Shown: positions 24,991 to 35,805 of the stretch, in pieces
Layout: every line of letters begins with the position of its first letter
How positions within the stretch are numbered: position 1 is the stretch's first letter
Source: Todiramphus chloris collaris
Lineage: Eukaryota; Chordata; Aves; Coraciiformes; Alcedinidae
Assembly: GCA_025345505.1 (NCBI GenBank)
Contig: JANVCC010000017.1
Location: forward strand, 190,315-254,314
Direction: 5' to 3'
DNA length: 64,000 nucleotides
Made by a program: the position numbers and the translations under genes
The notes under the pieces: generated by a model
What the model was told of the DNA's origin: nothing
Seen by the model: only the letters and a program-made list of their open reading frames with translations
The model's database searches: none

Positions 24991-27004
24991 CAAAAGAAGA
25001 GAGGAAGAACTAGTTTCAAGTTCATAATGGGTAATTGCAAAGATGATAAGAGACACCAAAAACAATTAAGCAAATTTAACAAATAGGAAAACTTCACTCT
25101 ATGTGAAAAACTACAGAATTTTCAAAATACAATTAGCCATATAAATCCACTTTTATGTATGTATTAAATCAAAAGCAATGCATTTACAGTGGTGAATAAG
25201 AAATAGGGAATCCATTCTAATTTTATTTTACTGTATATAAGTTTACACTAAGTCAGTAAGAAATTAATTTTCTTGGCAATTTATTTAACAAAAAAAGATA
25301 TAATAGTCCAAATACGATAATCATATTTGTTAAAACCCTTTTGGACATTTTCAGAATTTTCATCTTTGACATGACAGACTACATTTTTTGTTTTGTTTTG
25401 AGGCTTTTTGTGCCTTTAAATGTTGTAGGGAAAATTAGTATTAACAATAAAGTATACATTCTTGAAAAAAGTCCTGAGCTTTATCATGCCCGCTGATAAA
25501 GGCTATCCCTTCTTTACTATATTCAGTTACTAAAAAGTCCAACTTCAGCCTGAGAGAAAATGTGTTACTAATAGCAATAGTTTTTCTAAAAAATAATTAT
25601 TTTCCTAGTACACCTAGACTCATTACTATGTATTCTACTCTCATGTTTCAGTTAAATATAAGAAGACTTCAACAGACACCAATTCTAAACTGTATCCTCA
25701 ACCACATGGCTGAGGATCAGATTTGATCAAAAGCTTGAGAGATCATAAATCGAACTTTGCGTCTTCTAAGAAGCATTAAATTACTTCTCAAGACCCATGA
25801 CTGATGATATTTTTAGAAGCGTATTTTCAAAGACAATCATTTTACTATTCAACAGGCACTGCTCTCTGTACACCTTTAGCATGGGATATGAAGCACTCCC
25901 TTGTACTTAGGTCTACCTGTCTCTTCTGTGATAAAACATAATATTGATATAAAACCTGGGTTCACATCTTCCTTCTGATATCCTGGTTTATGCAAGTTAA
26001 ACCATGTAACTAACTTTCACCAGAATGGGTCCTCTATCAGAACCTCTAATCTGGACAATCATGGATTGGGATTTGTGAGACTCACTAAAAACTGCATCAA
26101 TTCCAAAAGAGAGATACAGTAACCACTGACTCGCAGGATAAAAAAGCCTGCATGGTGATACAAGAAAATAATGAATAGTCACAGATTATTTCCAGTTATC
26201 AACTGCCATGTCCTTTTCTTAATTAAAAAATTGTGGATTGTTTTTCTTCCATGTATAACCCCCTCCCTTCCTGTTGCAAATAACTAAACCCATTTTTCCA
26301 TAGAGATCTGTATAGAAATTCCTTCACATTCACTTGTCCCTAGGCAGGATAAGACTCTTTCTGATACAAAAAATCACTGACATAAATCATGTTAAAATCC
26401 TCTTCTTCTTTTTTTTTTTTTTTTTTTTCCCCCCTAGGTACTTATGCAAAATAAGCTGAACATTTCCCTCTCTTGTAGGCCTGTTTTGTTGTTGTTGCTC
26501 CTACCTTTTAAAGAATCATTATGAAACATGGTGTCCCAAAATTTTTCACTTTACAAGTCTGAATCCTGATTAACCTTGCCTTCGAAGTACAAGGCACATT
26601 TACAATAAAAGACATGAAGACAATAAAGAAAAGATAGATCTCTTTTTCATGTGAAAACATAATACCTTCATGACTATGCATTATCATACATGCATTCTAT
26701 CAAATGCCTTCATTTCTTGAATACTTTCAAGATTTTGTAACTTTCCAAAAAGGGAATTAAATGCTATTTCTGGTTTAATCATAATGAAAAGAGGGTATAA
26801 GGAAGTAAACTGATTTGCTTTACACTATACAGCAAAGGGTAGAACTAGGGTTAAAATTCAAACCAGCTTGCTATAATTATTTGGAAAAATAAATCATCAG
26901 GAGAGTAAACTTAACAAAACTGAATACTTTCCATGGGTAAGGACTAATTTAAATTAATTTCCTGATTGAATAGCCTGTCATTTTCCTTTAAAATTCTCCT
27001 GTGT
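24991..27004. other. AT-rich non-coding DNA
   Basis: Nothing is recognised apart from a short poly-T/C tract at about 26406-26437. No supported exon or RNA gene. Confidence 0.5.
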
Positions 27005-27225
27005 CATAGAATCATAGAACAGTCCAGACTGGAAAGGACTTCAAAAAAATTATCTGGTCCAACATTTTGTTGGAAAGGGAGGATAGAAAAGGTTATCTAG
27101 CATCTTGTCCAATCCCATCTTGAAAGCCTCTAGTGATGGGGACTTTACCATGTCTCTTGAAGGTTGTTCCACTGAATGATTATTCTTACTGTAAAAAAAT
27201 TCTTAAGATGAAATGACGCTCTATT
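27005..27225 (-). mobile_element. CR1 LINE 3' fragment, old
   Basis: A minus-strand CR1 tail. It begins 'tcatagaatcatagaacagtcc', then 'ggaaaggacttc', 'tggtccaac', 'tcttgaaagcctctagtgatgggg' and 'ttccactgaatgattattc'. It covers only the 3' UTR and the last ORF2 codons, and is strongly diverged. Confidence 0.85.
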
Positions 27226-27482
27226 TCATCCTTTTTTTTTAAATTTAAAATTATGTATTTGTTCATGCAAAATATGCCTTTTCAAAAAAGTTAAAATGCA
27301 TGTTATTTAAATTAAAATAGGACTACCTACTTCTAAGCACTTAAACGTGAATCTACATGTTTTGGTTAAAAAAAAGGAACAAGCAAGACTTTCAGTCAAA
27401 GATGATTTTTAAAGTGGTGCAGTTAATTGGTTACGTTTATGCTTTCCACATTGCATGGGCTTGCAGCTAGGATGGTCTAAGG

Positions 27483-27880
27483 ATAGTGTGTAGGGATTGA
27501 TAAGAGTAGGACAGAAATAGTTGTTAGCTAGAAGTAGTTATGCTGAAGCCTGCAAGGCCAAAAACCAGCCAGCACTGCCCCAGCCTTGATAAGATAAGAC
27601 TAAGGATGAGAAAAGCAGAAGCACCTGGCAAAACAGGAGGATAAGAGGAGAAAAACAGGGTGCTGAAGGAAGAAAACCAAGAGAATCGACAGCCAATTAA
27701 AAGTGTTTGAAGTGTGTGTGGACAGACTCTGGGTTTGAGTGTGGGGCCAATTAGAAGTGACCTGGGTGCATGATCAGTATTGTCTCATGTATAAACATAG
27801 CCTGTTGCACTTAATAAAGCAACTTCTGATTACAACCATATTGGCTCTGCTGCTGGAGTCCATCCCTGCACGCAATAGTG
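27483..27880 (+). mobile_element. Solo LTR with 6-bp target-site duplication
   Basis: The element is 27489-27874 (386 bp), starting TGTAGGG and ending GCACGCA. It is flanked on both sides by the direct repeat ATAGTG (27483-27488 and 27875-27880). TG...CA ends and an exact 6-bp duplication are the hallmarks of retroviral integration, and 6 bp fits the ERVK-like class in birds. Inside are a TATA-like 'tgtataaacatag' near 27788-27800 and an AATAAA polyadenylation signal at 27813-27818, with a plausible R/U5 after it. No internal retroviral sequence adjoins, so this is a solo LTR left by recombination between two LTRs. The conserved target duplication suggests moderate youth. Confidence 0.85.
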
Positions 27881-28046
27881 GTGGTTAGATAAGGTTTATA
27901 AACAAAAATTGTTATCTCTTATAGAATTAACTGTTTTGGAAAAAAAATTATATACTCACTACATAAAAGTACAAAAGCTTTTGTAGTAGAGTTTGCATAT
28001 TAGTGTTCTACAAACATGTCAGATAAGAGTAAGAAGTCAAGTACAC

Positions 28047-28183
28047 CAAGCATTTCAGTCATGAAAAATGACTTATTTTCCCTTATCCGTACTTCACATG
28101 TCCTAGTGCTTCAACACTATAGTAAAATTGGACTTTAGCTGTACTAAGAGAATGGTAAGTATAGCTGCCTTTGAACTGCTTCA
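28047..28183 (+). repeat. 137-bp segment, copy 1 (probable source)
   Basis: This segment starts 'caagcatttcagtcatg' and ends 'ctttgaactgcttca'. It recurs with every base identical at 29118-29254 in the same orientation, 1,071 bp to the right. Here it lies in sequence that is not recognisably repetitive, so this copy is more likely the original. It contains no gene or mobile-element hallmark. Confidence 0.97.
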
Positions 28184-28775
28184 TTGTAGTTCCTTTTAGC
28201 TAAGGAGGAACTTTGAAAACAAACAATAAGAGGTAATGGTTGCAGTATAATTATTGGTTTGCTAGCCACACACTTCTTCAGTCAGAATTAATAGTGTAAG
28301 TAACTGACAGTCGATCTGTTATGGGTTTGCAGTTGAAATCACCAATGTAAATCACATCATGTAAGTGTAGCTGCTCACAGTCAGAATGTTTAAGTCATAA
28401 AAGAGAAGTGTCACAGGTCTCCCTGATCAACTCAGAAAAACCACCGCAAAGATGAACAGGATATAAACAATGCTGTTAAGGATGGTTGTTTAAAATTGCT
28501 GTGTTTTCTATATCAGGACTTGAAGAAGAATAACTCAGAAAATAAATATGGTTTGCATATCAAAAAAAAAGTGAAAAACTTCTGAGAACATTCTCCAGTT
28601 TCTGACCAGATCATAGTGTGGAGGAAAGTAAGTAACATCACAAAATAATGTAGCATAAAGTAAGTAGTGTTATAAAAATAACGGTGTAGGTTTGTCTTTT
28701 GCATTAAAATGCAAGTATTCAAAAAAAGGCAGTTCTTCATGATAAATAAAAATATTAGGAAAAAAAAATGGGTAA

Positions 28776-29542
28776 GATCACAGAATGGTAGTGGTTGGAA
28801 AGAACCTCTGGACATCACTGAGTCCAAACCTCCCTGCTAAAGCAGGTTCATATAGAGCAGCTTCCACAGGAATATGTCCAAATGGGTGTTGAATGTCTCC
28901 AAAGAATGAGACTCCACAACCTCCCTGGACAGCCTGTTCCAGTGCTCCATCACCCTCACAATAAAGAGGTTTTTCCTTTTGTTCAGATGGAACTTCCTCT
29001 GTTCTAGTTTGTGCCATTGCGTCTTGTCCTGTCACTGAACACCACTGAAATGAGTCTGGCCCCATCCTCTTTACACCCATCCTTTAGATATTTATAAGCA
29101 TTGATAAAATCCCCTCTCAAGCATTTCAGTCATGAAAAATGACTTATTTTCCCTTATCCGTACTTCACATGTCCTAGTGCTTCAACACTATAGTAAAATT
29201 GGACTTTAGCTGTACTAAGAGAATGGTAAGTATAGCTGCCTTTGAACTGCTTCAGACTAAACAGACCCTGGTCTATCAGCCTTTCCTCATTGGAGACTCT
29301 CTAGTCCCCTAATCATTGTGGTAGCCCTGTGTTGCATTCTTTGTAGTAGTTCCCTGTCTCTCTTGAACTGGAGAGTCCAAAACTGGACACAATACTCCAG
29401 AAGTGTCCTCAACAGGACAGAGTAGAGCAGAAGGAGAACCTCCTTCGACTTGTTGGTCACACTTTTCTTACTGCACCCCAGAATACCATTGGCCTTCTTG
29501 GCCAGAAGGGCTGTCTCATGATTAACTTGTTGTCCACCAGGA
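28776..29542 (-). mobile_element. CR1 LINE interrupted by a 137-bp insertion
   Basis: A minus-strand CR1 starts 'atcacagaatggtagtggttgg' (3' tail) and runs back into ORF2 ('cctccctggacagcctgttccagtg', 'caaaactggacacaatactcc', 'cattggccttcttggcc'), ending near 29542 at a TA-rich tract. It is split. After 'gataaaatcccctctca' at 29117 the expected 'gccttctcttctcca' is missing and replaced by the foreign 137-bp segment. CR1 sequence resumes at 29255 with 'gactaaacagaccctgg'. The coding frame is otherwise decayed. Confidence 0.92.
29118..29254 (+). repeat. 137-bp segment, copy 2, inserted in CR1
   Basis: An exact copy of 28047-28183 replaces about 15 bp of the CR1 ORF2 region. Two-base CA matches are present at both junctions: 'ctctCA' to 'CAagc' on the left, and 'cttCA' to CR1 'ccCA|gactaa' on the right. 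There are no inverted ends and no target-site duplication. It is thus not a transposon insertion. It looks like a templated patch made during break repair or replication template switching. Confidence 0.95.
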
Positions 29543-29578
29543 ACATATACATATATACATATATGTATATGTATATGA
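29541..29578. repeat. TA-rich near-palindrome
   Basis: Alternating 'catata', 'tacata' and 'tgtata' units form a nearly self-complementary block at the 5'-truncated end of the CR1. It may mark the insertion site of that element. Confidence 0.75.
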
Positions 29579-31802
29579 TAAACCTTTCTTCAGATAACCA
29601 TCAAAGATAAATTATGCTAAGTTACCTTTGTCAAGAGTTGACTGGCAAATTCTGCAAATTCACTTATTCTCAATTATCTTTTTAAAATACATAACAGAGG
29701 TATCTTAATTCAAATGGAGGTTTAACATTTCATACTGTGATAAGCCAACATCTATGTGTCTAGGTATGTACCTCAAATATTCTTTACCACAGCTTTGACA
29801 CCTGATCTGCAGTTCTGCTTTTGTTAAAGAGTAGGCTAAACAGTAAATTGTGACTCTACATTATAATTAATCCATAGCCAGCCATACAATTTCTTCTAAG
29901 AATTCATAAAAGAAATAAAAAGTAAACTGCAACATGATAGTGTTTGAAAACGAAGAAGAAATTAATAGACCAGGAAAAATGAATGCAGAATTACAGCTTA
30001 GTTGTTTAAGGATCTGTGTTTGGAGGTTTTTTTGGCTTTTTTGTTTTTCTTTCTGAACTCTACTTTGCTTCAGAATACTGTTGCTACAAAAAAATACCTT
30101 GTTTATAGTTGGCCCAGATTCCAAGGTTGAATGAAAATTGACCCAAAATTTAACAAAATAGGAAATTAAGATAAATCTTACAAGAAAAAACAACACTGAA
30201 GAAAGATCACATTTATAGGGTTGCATGCACTATGACACTTTGGTGACAAAGCTGCTTTTTTTTTTTCAGTTTGAATTGAAGGTTATTGTGGTTCTTCCAT
30301 AAAATATTAGGTAGTGCAATAAAGACTGCACAAGACAATAGTATTACAGCTTCAAACCTGATTTGCTTTTCTTCTTTGAAGTGTAGTTTTCTTCATTGAA
30401 ACTGTGGGTCTGGTACATATGCCAAGAGTAACAGAAATTAAGTAATATATGTATTATGTCCTTTTGTTCCTTAACAAATGACACCATGGAAATTTCCCTC
30501 TTCACCATTGGAAAGAAATATACCTTATAAAAGAGAACTAGTTCTTACTCTGTGCACTGGACCTGAAGCTAAACTTCCCAGGAAAAAACTGAAACCTGAG
30601 CAGAAAGTGCAGTGTTAACATGTGGTTGGGTTTTACTATCTTTTCCACTTTAGCAGGAAAAAAGAAATTTCATACATTGTATATCATGCCAGTCAGTCAT
30701 TTTTCATCAAAAAAGTTCCTGGGATTAAAAATAAAATCAATTATATCTTACCTACTCACCTTGAAATGTCACTTGGAATTTAGAAATATAGAACATAACT
30801 GAGTAACTCCAGAGGACTTCAGACATTGAGATTAATAATAATCATAGTATCTCCCTGCAAAATATGGAGTCATTACAGAAGAGGATTATGAAGTTCTTAT
30901 TAATATACATAGGTACCATGGTTTCAGCTTCACTATAATTTACTTAGTCAGTTGTCAGAACTCCAGACTATATCCTTCCTTGCTCCTTACAATTATTAAA
31001 GAAAATTAGAGTCTACATAAAGAGCAACCTGGTCTGCAAAGCCTTGGTTTTCCATTTCTGCCTCTGGGCAAAAGCAACTCGTAAGTTTTCTCCTTGATAT
31101 TCATATGTCACCTTAAACGGATAGATATGTGAGCTACTTATCCAACTGTATATTAGCAAAATTACAAACTCCACTTATAACATCAAGATTTTAAAATGCT
31201 ACATTTATTAACATAAACTCACTCTCTGAAATGCTGCAGAAGAACAAATACTATTCACACTTCAAAAAAAAATAAACTAACTTCCCTAAATGTCACACTA
31301 GACAATTTATCAGTCTTTGATAGAGAACATAATTTCCCCTACATCTCCAAACTGGTTATTGGATTGAACAATTAGATATCAGAAAGACAACTAAGCCTGT
31401 TTTAAGACAAGAAGAATTGTTACACACCTTGCATTGAGGGTTCCAGGGAAAAATCTTGCATTAAATTTTTTTTCATGAGTTGGCCAACAACCTCTGAATG
31501 AGCCCAATCTCCCGTGTCTTTTGGAGTCCATGTGGGGAGATGCTGAAAACAATTAAGTTAGTTTTCCCTTCTTTCCAGGAAGTCAGGAGGTATCCATTAC
31601 AATTAAAAGCTGTGCTTCACAGTTTTCATGGAAGGTGATTTTTTTTGAGTTACTGGGACAATGAATGCTGTTCACCTGTACATGAAATAATTTCTTGCTA
31701 TATTCACAAAATGATATGCAAACTGGAGAAAGTTTAGAGACAATTTGACCTTAAGGTCAAAATTCCATACTATCTGTAAATACATTAATGCAAAGTATAG
31801 CC
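29579..31802. other. AT-rich non-coding DNA
   Basis: Nothing is recognised. A minus-strand open frame of 119 codons (29867-30226) is F/L/S-rich, AT-driven and without motifs. Confidence 0.5.
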
Positions 31803-32360
31803 CAAAAAACCATAGAAACACTCAAGAAGTCATCCTGTCCAATACCCTGCTCAAAGCAGAGTCAACACTGAATGCAGAGAAGGTTTCTCAGGGTCTCATC
31901 CAGCTGAGTTTTGAAAAACTCCAGTAATGAAGGTATCACAACTTGTCTGGGCACTCTGATCTAGTGCTTAATTATTCTCATGGGTATATTTTTTCCTTAT
32001 ATCCAGTTGGATCAACCCCTTCCTGTTCACAGTCATAGCCCTCTGCTTTCCTGCCTGCCTCTGTCACCTTGATGATGCTTCTGTAAGTAAACACAGGTGG
32101 CTGTTAGTGTTCCCTACATCTACCCCTGCTCCAGGCTAAGCAAACACCAATCCCCCAGCCTCTCCCAGGGTAAGGTCTCCAGACCCCTTAACCACCTTAG
32201 TGGCCCCCGCATGCACTTGTTTATCAACATCATTCTTTCACTTTGCATCCCATAATTGGATACCTTCTTTGAGATATGGTCCAATGAGTGACAAGTGAAG
32301 GAGAATAATCAATCCATGACCTACTATCTCTGCTTCTTTTGGTAGACCCCGGGATTCTGA
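31803..32360 (-). mobile_element. CR1 LINE fragment, old
   Basis: A diverged minus-strand CR1. In order it shows 'ccatagaaacactcaag', 'tgtccaataccctgctcaaagcag', 'tctcatccagctgagttttgaaaaac', 'cctgttcacagtcatagccctc', 'tcccaggg' and 'tccagaccccttaaccacc'. The RT-side region ends near 'ggtagaccccggga'. The order matches the family (3' end to ORF2), but indels are frequent. It probably belongs to an older subfamily than the copy at 16786-17645. Confidence 0.8.
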
Positions 32361-32496
32361 CAGCTTTGTGTCACTTCCTCCTAATCTTCCAAGTTTTTTT
32401 TCTCAGATTCTTGCTTTCAGGATTCTTCAGAACTGGGACCTAATTTGTCAAGGTGTACATAGGTGGGGTGAAAAGAATGATTAATTTATGATATAA

Positions 32497-32530
32497 CCAG
32501 TAATTGTCCCAGTAGGGACAATCCTACTGG
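32497..32530. other. Imperfect palindrome / hairpin
   Basis: CCAGTA-a-TTGTCCC-agta-GGGACAA-tcc-TACTGG. The inner stem of 7 bp around a 4-base loop is perfect. The outer stem of 6 bp is also perfect, with a 1- versus 3-base bulge between them. It lies just past the CR1 at 31803-32360. No terminator, tRNA or known small RNA is implied. Confidence 0.7.
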
Positions 32531-32772
32531 AAGGATTCAGTAATGATAGAATCATCAGTTTTCATGTATTATTCCATAGTGTGGAAAAGAATATATTACA
32601 TATTTATTTTCTCCTGGATACCTGGATAGCCATCACACATCACTGAAGGGTATGAAGCAGAGGTGTGAAGAATGGACTGATTGCCTTTAATCATAACAAG
32701 TTTGCATTTTTGTAGAGTTGTGTCTAAAAGACTATTCATTAATTCCTTTGGATCAGTGGCTGATGTGAATTA

Positions 32773-32828
32773 GGTGGTTGGTTGGTTTGGTTTTTTTTGT
32801 TGTTGGGTTTTGTTTGTTTGTTTGTTTT
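32773..32828. repeat. G/T-only low-complexity tract
   Basis: Units of GGTTGGTT, GTTTGTTT and a T8 run, with no A or C after its start. Same type as 3400-3478 and 13753-13821. Confidence 0.75.
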
Positions 32829-34449
32829 ACATATACTTCAATAGAGTAAAATATAAAAGTACACTGTGCAAACCAAAAGCATTGTTAACACTTTGCATTT
32901 TATTTGGCCAGTAACCATGTTTGAAGGACAAAAGACTTCCTTTACCAAGCAGAAGAAAGGAAAAAGGAAAAGAGCCCAAAGCTACCTACTGTGATGATTT
33001 TTCATCTAACTTGTTACACTAATTTCAGCCTGTTGACAAGAACAAGCAGATATTCTTTTGTTCATCACAGTTCCGCTCATGGTTGAACACACTGTGAGAT
33101 TATGAGAAAATAAAAAATCCACACTTTGGGGTCCCTGCAATTTCTTTTTTAATGAAAGTAAAAATAGGTTTTCAAAGTCTCTAGCTTCAATGATCACAAA
33201 GATGTCTTGAAAACAAAACTTTCAATAACATTTGGATTTTTATGGCAATAATAATGATATTTTAAAGGAGCTGATCTCATTTTTACTACAGACCCACTGC
33301 TGAGAGAAAGTAATTTATAACTGTTATTTAATACATGAGTTCACACTGACTTCAATGCGATCAGCATTTAATTTTTACTATTTATTCTAAATAGAGCCTT
33401 GAGTACCTGGAAAGGAATGTTCTTTTCCTTCCTGCACATTGTTAATGTTTAGTCTACGACTCCTCTTTCTACTTTGAAAGAGATAGAGTAAATTTCCCCA
33501 AAACAAAAGCTCAAAATCCAATATATTTTAAAATTATACAACAGGTAGTTTTAAAAAGTCATAACTGATTAATAAGATAATGCCCAGTTCTATTAAATCA
33601 ATGTCATTTAGATAAAGCTATACCATTCATTTGATCAGGATCTAAAATGATGGATTCATAAAATGACTGATCAAAACAGTCACCAAAACCCTAAAGTCTT
33701 TGTGTAGTCTGCACTGTATCTTGTCCAGGTGAGACTTCAGTTTAATTACACTTCTTTTTTTTTCTGTATGTGATCAGCATACACATAACTGTGCATCTAG
33801 GATATCTAAACATTTCAATTTTTCACAGATACTGTGATAATAGGATGATAGAACAATGATCTATTAGAAAATTAAAAACTAGTTTTCAAGATTCTGCCTG
33901 AAGCATGTCAGTTTTCAGGAATGTCATTATTTAAAAATAAAAATAAATAAAAAAAGTTGTAATTTTCACGTTTATGAAAATTGTTTATGAGGAATATTCA
34001 TTTTGATAAATAAAACATAATTATACACTTATTTTTGACATACAGTAAAATATTAATTCAAATACTGAAACACATGAAATATTAAATGTAATAATACGCT
34101 TAATAATTTATTATTTTTTACCATTTTCTAAATGAAAATTACTCCATATATCTCAATCTGACTTTTTTTCTCTATATTAATTAAAGGGAGAGGTCAAGTT
34201 TGATTTTTTTTTTTCCCAATTTAAAATGACAGAGAAATACTGGAACCTCCAGTTCCAGGTTTTTGTTTTCACATGAGTTGCAAGGTGCTTTGGACTGTTT
34301 AGGAACCTGGGAGGCAATCTTGAAGGGTAAAGGTTGGACATTCTTCAAGAAGGAAATCTTAGTCTGGCTACTGCCATAAACAATGATAAAAAAAATATTC
34401 CTATAAATACATTAACAACAAAAGAACTAAGGAGAATCTCCATCCTTTA

Positions 34450-35446
34450 TTGAATACAGAAGGAAACATAGTGATTAAAGATGAAGAAAAGGCTGATGTA
34501 CTGAATGCCACCTTTGCCTCAGTCTTTAATAGTAAGACCAGTTATCTTACTATTGTTGTCTTACTGGACTCCAGAGTGTCCAGCCCCCTGAGCTGGAAGA
34601 CACGGATGGCGAACAGCAGAATGAGCCCCCATAATTCAAGAGGAAATGGTCAGTGACCTACTACACCACTTAGATAAACACAAGTCAATGGGGCCAGATG
34701 GGATCCCCCCAAGGATATTGAGGGAGCTGGCAGTTGTGCTCAGCAAGACACTTTCCATCATTTATCAGTAGTCCTGACTAACGGAGGAGATTCCAGTTGA
34801 CTGGAGATTAGCAAATATAATACCCATCTACAAGAAGACCTGTAAGGAGGATCCAGGGAGCTACAGGCCTGTCAGTCTGACCTCAGTGTTTATGGAGCAG
34901 ATCATCTTGAGTGCCATCATGGTTTATGAAAGGAAGGTCCTGCTTGACTAACCTGATCTCCTTCTATATCAAGATGACCTGCTTAGTGGATGAGGGAAAA
35001 GCTGTGGATGTTTTTTATCTGGACTTTATTAAAACCTTTGACACCATTTCCCACAGCATTCTCCTAGAGAAACTGTCTACTCTTGGCTTGGATAGGCATG
35101 CTCTTTGGTGGGTAAGAAACTGGCCCAGAGAGTGGTGGTGAACTGAGTTAAATCCAGTTAGCAGCTGTTTGCAAGTTTTGTTCCCCAGGGCTCAGTACTG
35201 GGGTCATTCTATTTAATATCTTTATCAATAGTCTGGAGAAGATTAAATGTACCCTCAGTAAGTTTGCAGATGACACCAAGTTGGGTGCAAATGTTGATCT
35301 GCTTGCGGGTAGGGAGACCCTACAGGGGGATCTGGACATTCTCAATTGATTGGCTGAGGCCAATGGTATGAAAGTCAAAAAGGTCAAGTGCCAAGTCCTA
35401 CACTTGGGTCACAACAACCCCATACAACACTACAGGCTTGGGGAAG
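34450..35446 (+). pseudogene. CR1 ORF2 reverse-transcriptase remnant
   Basis: The decayed coding part of the element above, upstream of the nested LTR. The frame is open in sections (34450-34656, 34911-35141). It carries recognisable RT pieces: NTEGNIVIKDEEKADVLNATFASVF before the RT, VYERKVLLD-NLISFY, YLDFIKTFDTISHSILLEKL (the RT block with the first catalytic aspartate region), and FADDTKLG (the catalytic DD). Shifts between sections and stops prevent a full-length product. This is a non-functional LINE gene, not a host gene. Confidence 0.88.
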
Positions 35447-35805
35447 TGTTGCTGTTTATACCAGGAGAGGAGAGATGCAGCAACACATAAATTCAGCAAG
35501 AACAGGCAAAAGAAGCGACTTTATTAATTTATAACCCCGTTTTATATATTCTAGCCTCATAGGGAGTTTGGTCAGTGATCACCCATCTCCTAGGGTGATT
35601 GGTTGAAGTCCTACAGCACCCATTTCAAAATATTTTTCCAATGTACCATAAACAGAACTTAGCAAAACACCACGTGTTAGTCTAGCTTACAAAAACCATC
35701 CTGCTGTTTTTCATAACATGCATGAGAAAGGCAGGATTCTCACCAAATATTGTGAGAACCTGAGAAAATCCCTTTGCTATCAGCTTTTCAGCATCCACAG
35801 GGAAG
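35441..35805 (-). mobile_element. Solo LTR nested in CR1, 6-bp target duplication
   Basis: The element is 35447-35799 (353 bp). On the plus strand it starts TGTTGCTG and ends CATCCACA. It is flanked by GGGAAG at 35441-35446 and 35800-35805, which is CR1 sequence duplicated on integration. Regulatory signals read on the minus strand: a TATATAAAA box at about 35541-35549 and AATAAA at 35520-35525, so the element is minus-oriented. No internal retroviral region remains. Removing it restores an unbroken CR1 'cttggggaag-ggtggctgg', which proves insertion after the CR1. It is not clearly the same family as the LTR at 27489-27874, although size and layout are similar. Confidence 0.88.

Larger units (their letters stand above)
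32361..34269. other. AT-rich non-coding DNA
   Basis: It contains the hairpin at 32497-32530 and a G/T tract at 32773-32828. The remainder, up to the start of the long CR1, holds nothing I can identify. Confidence 0.5.

Noticed and set aside
27489-35799. The two 6-bp-duplication LTRs as the ends of one provirus
   Set aside because: They are in opposite orientation, differ in sequence, and each has its own exact target duplication, so they are independent solo LTRs.
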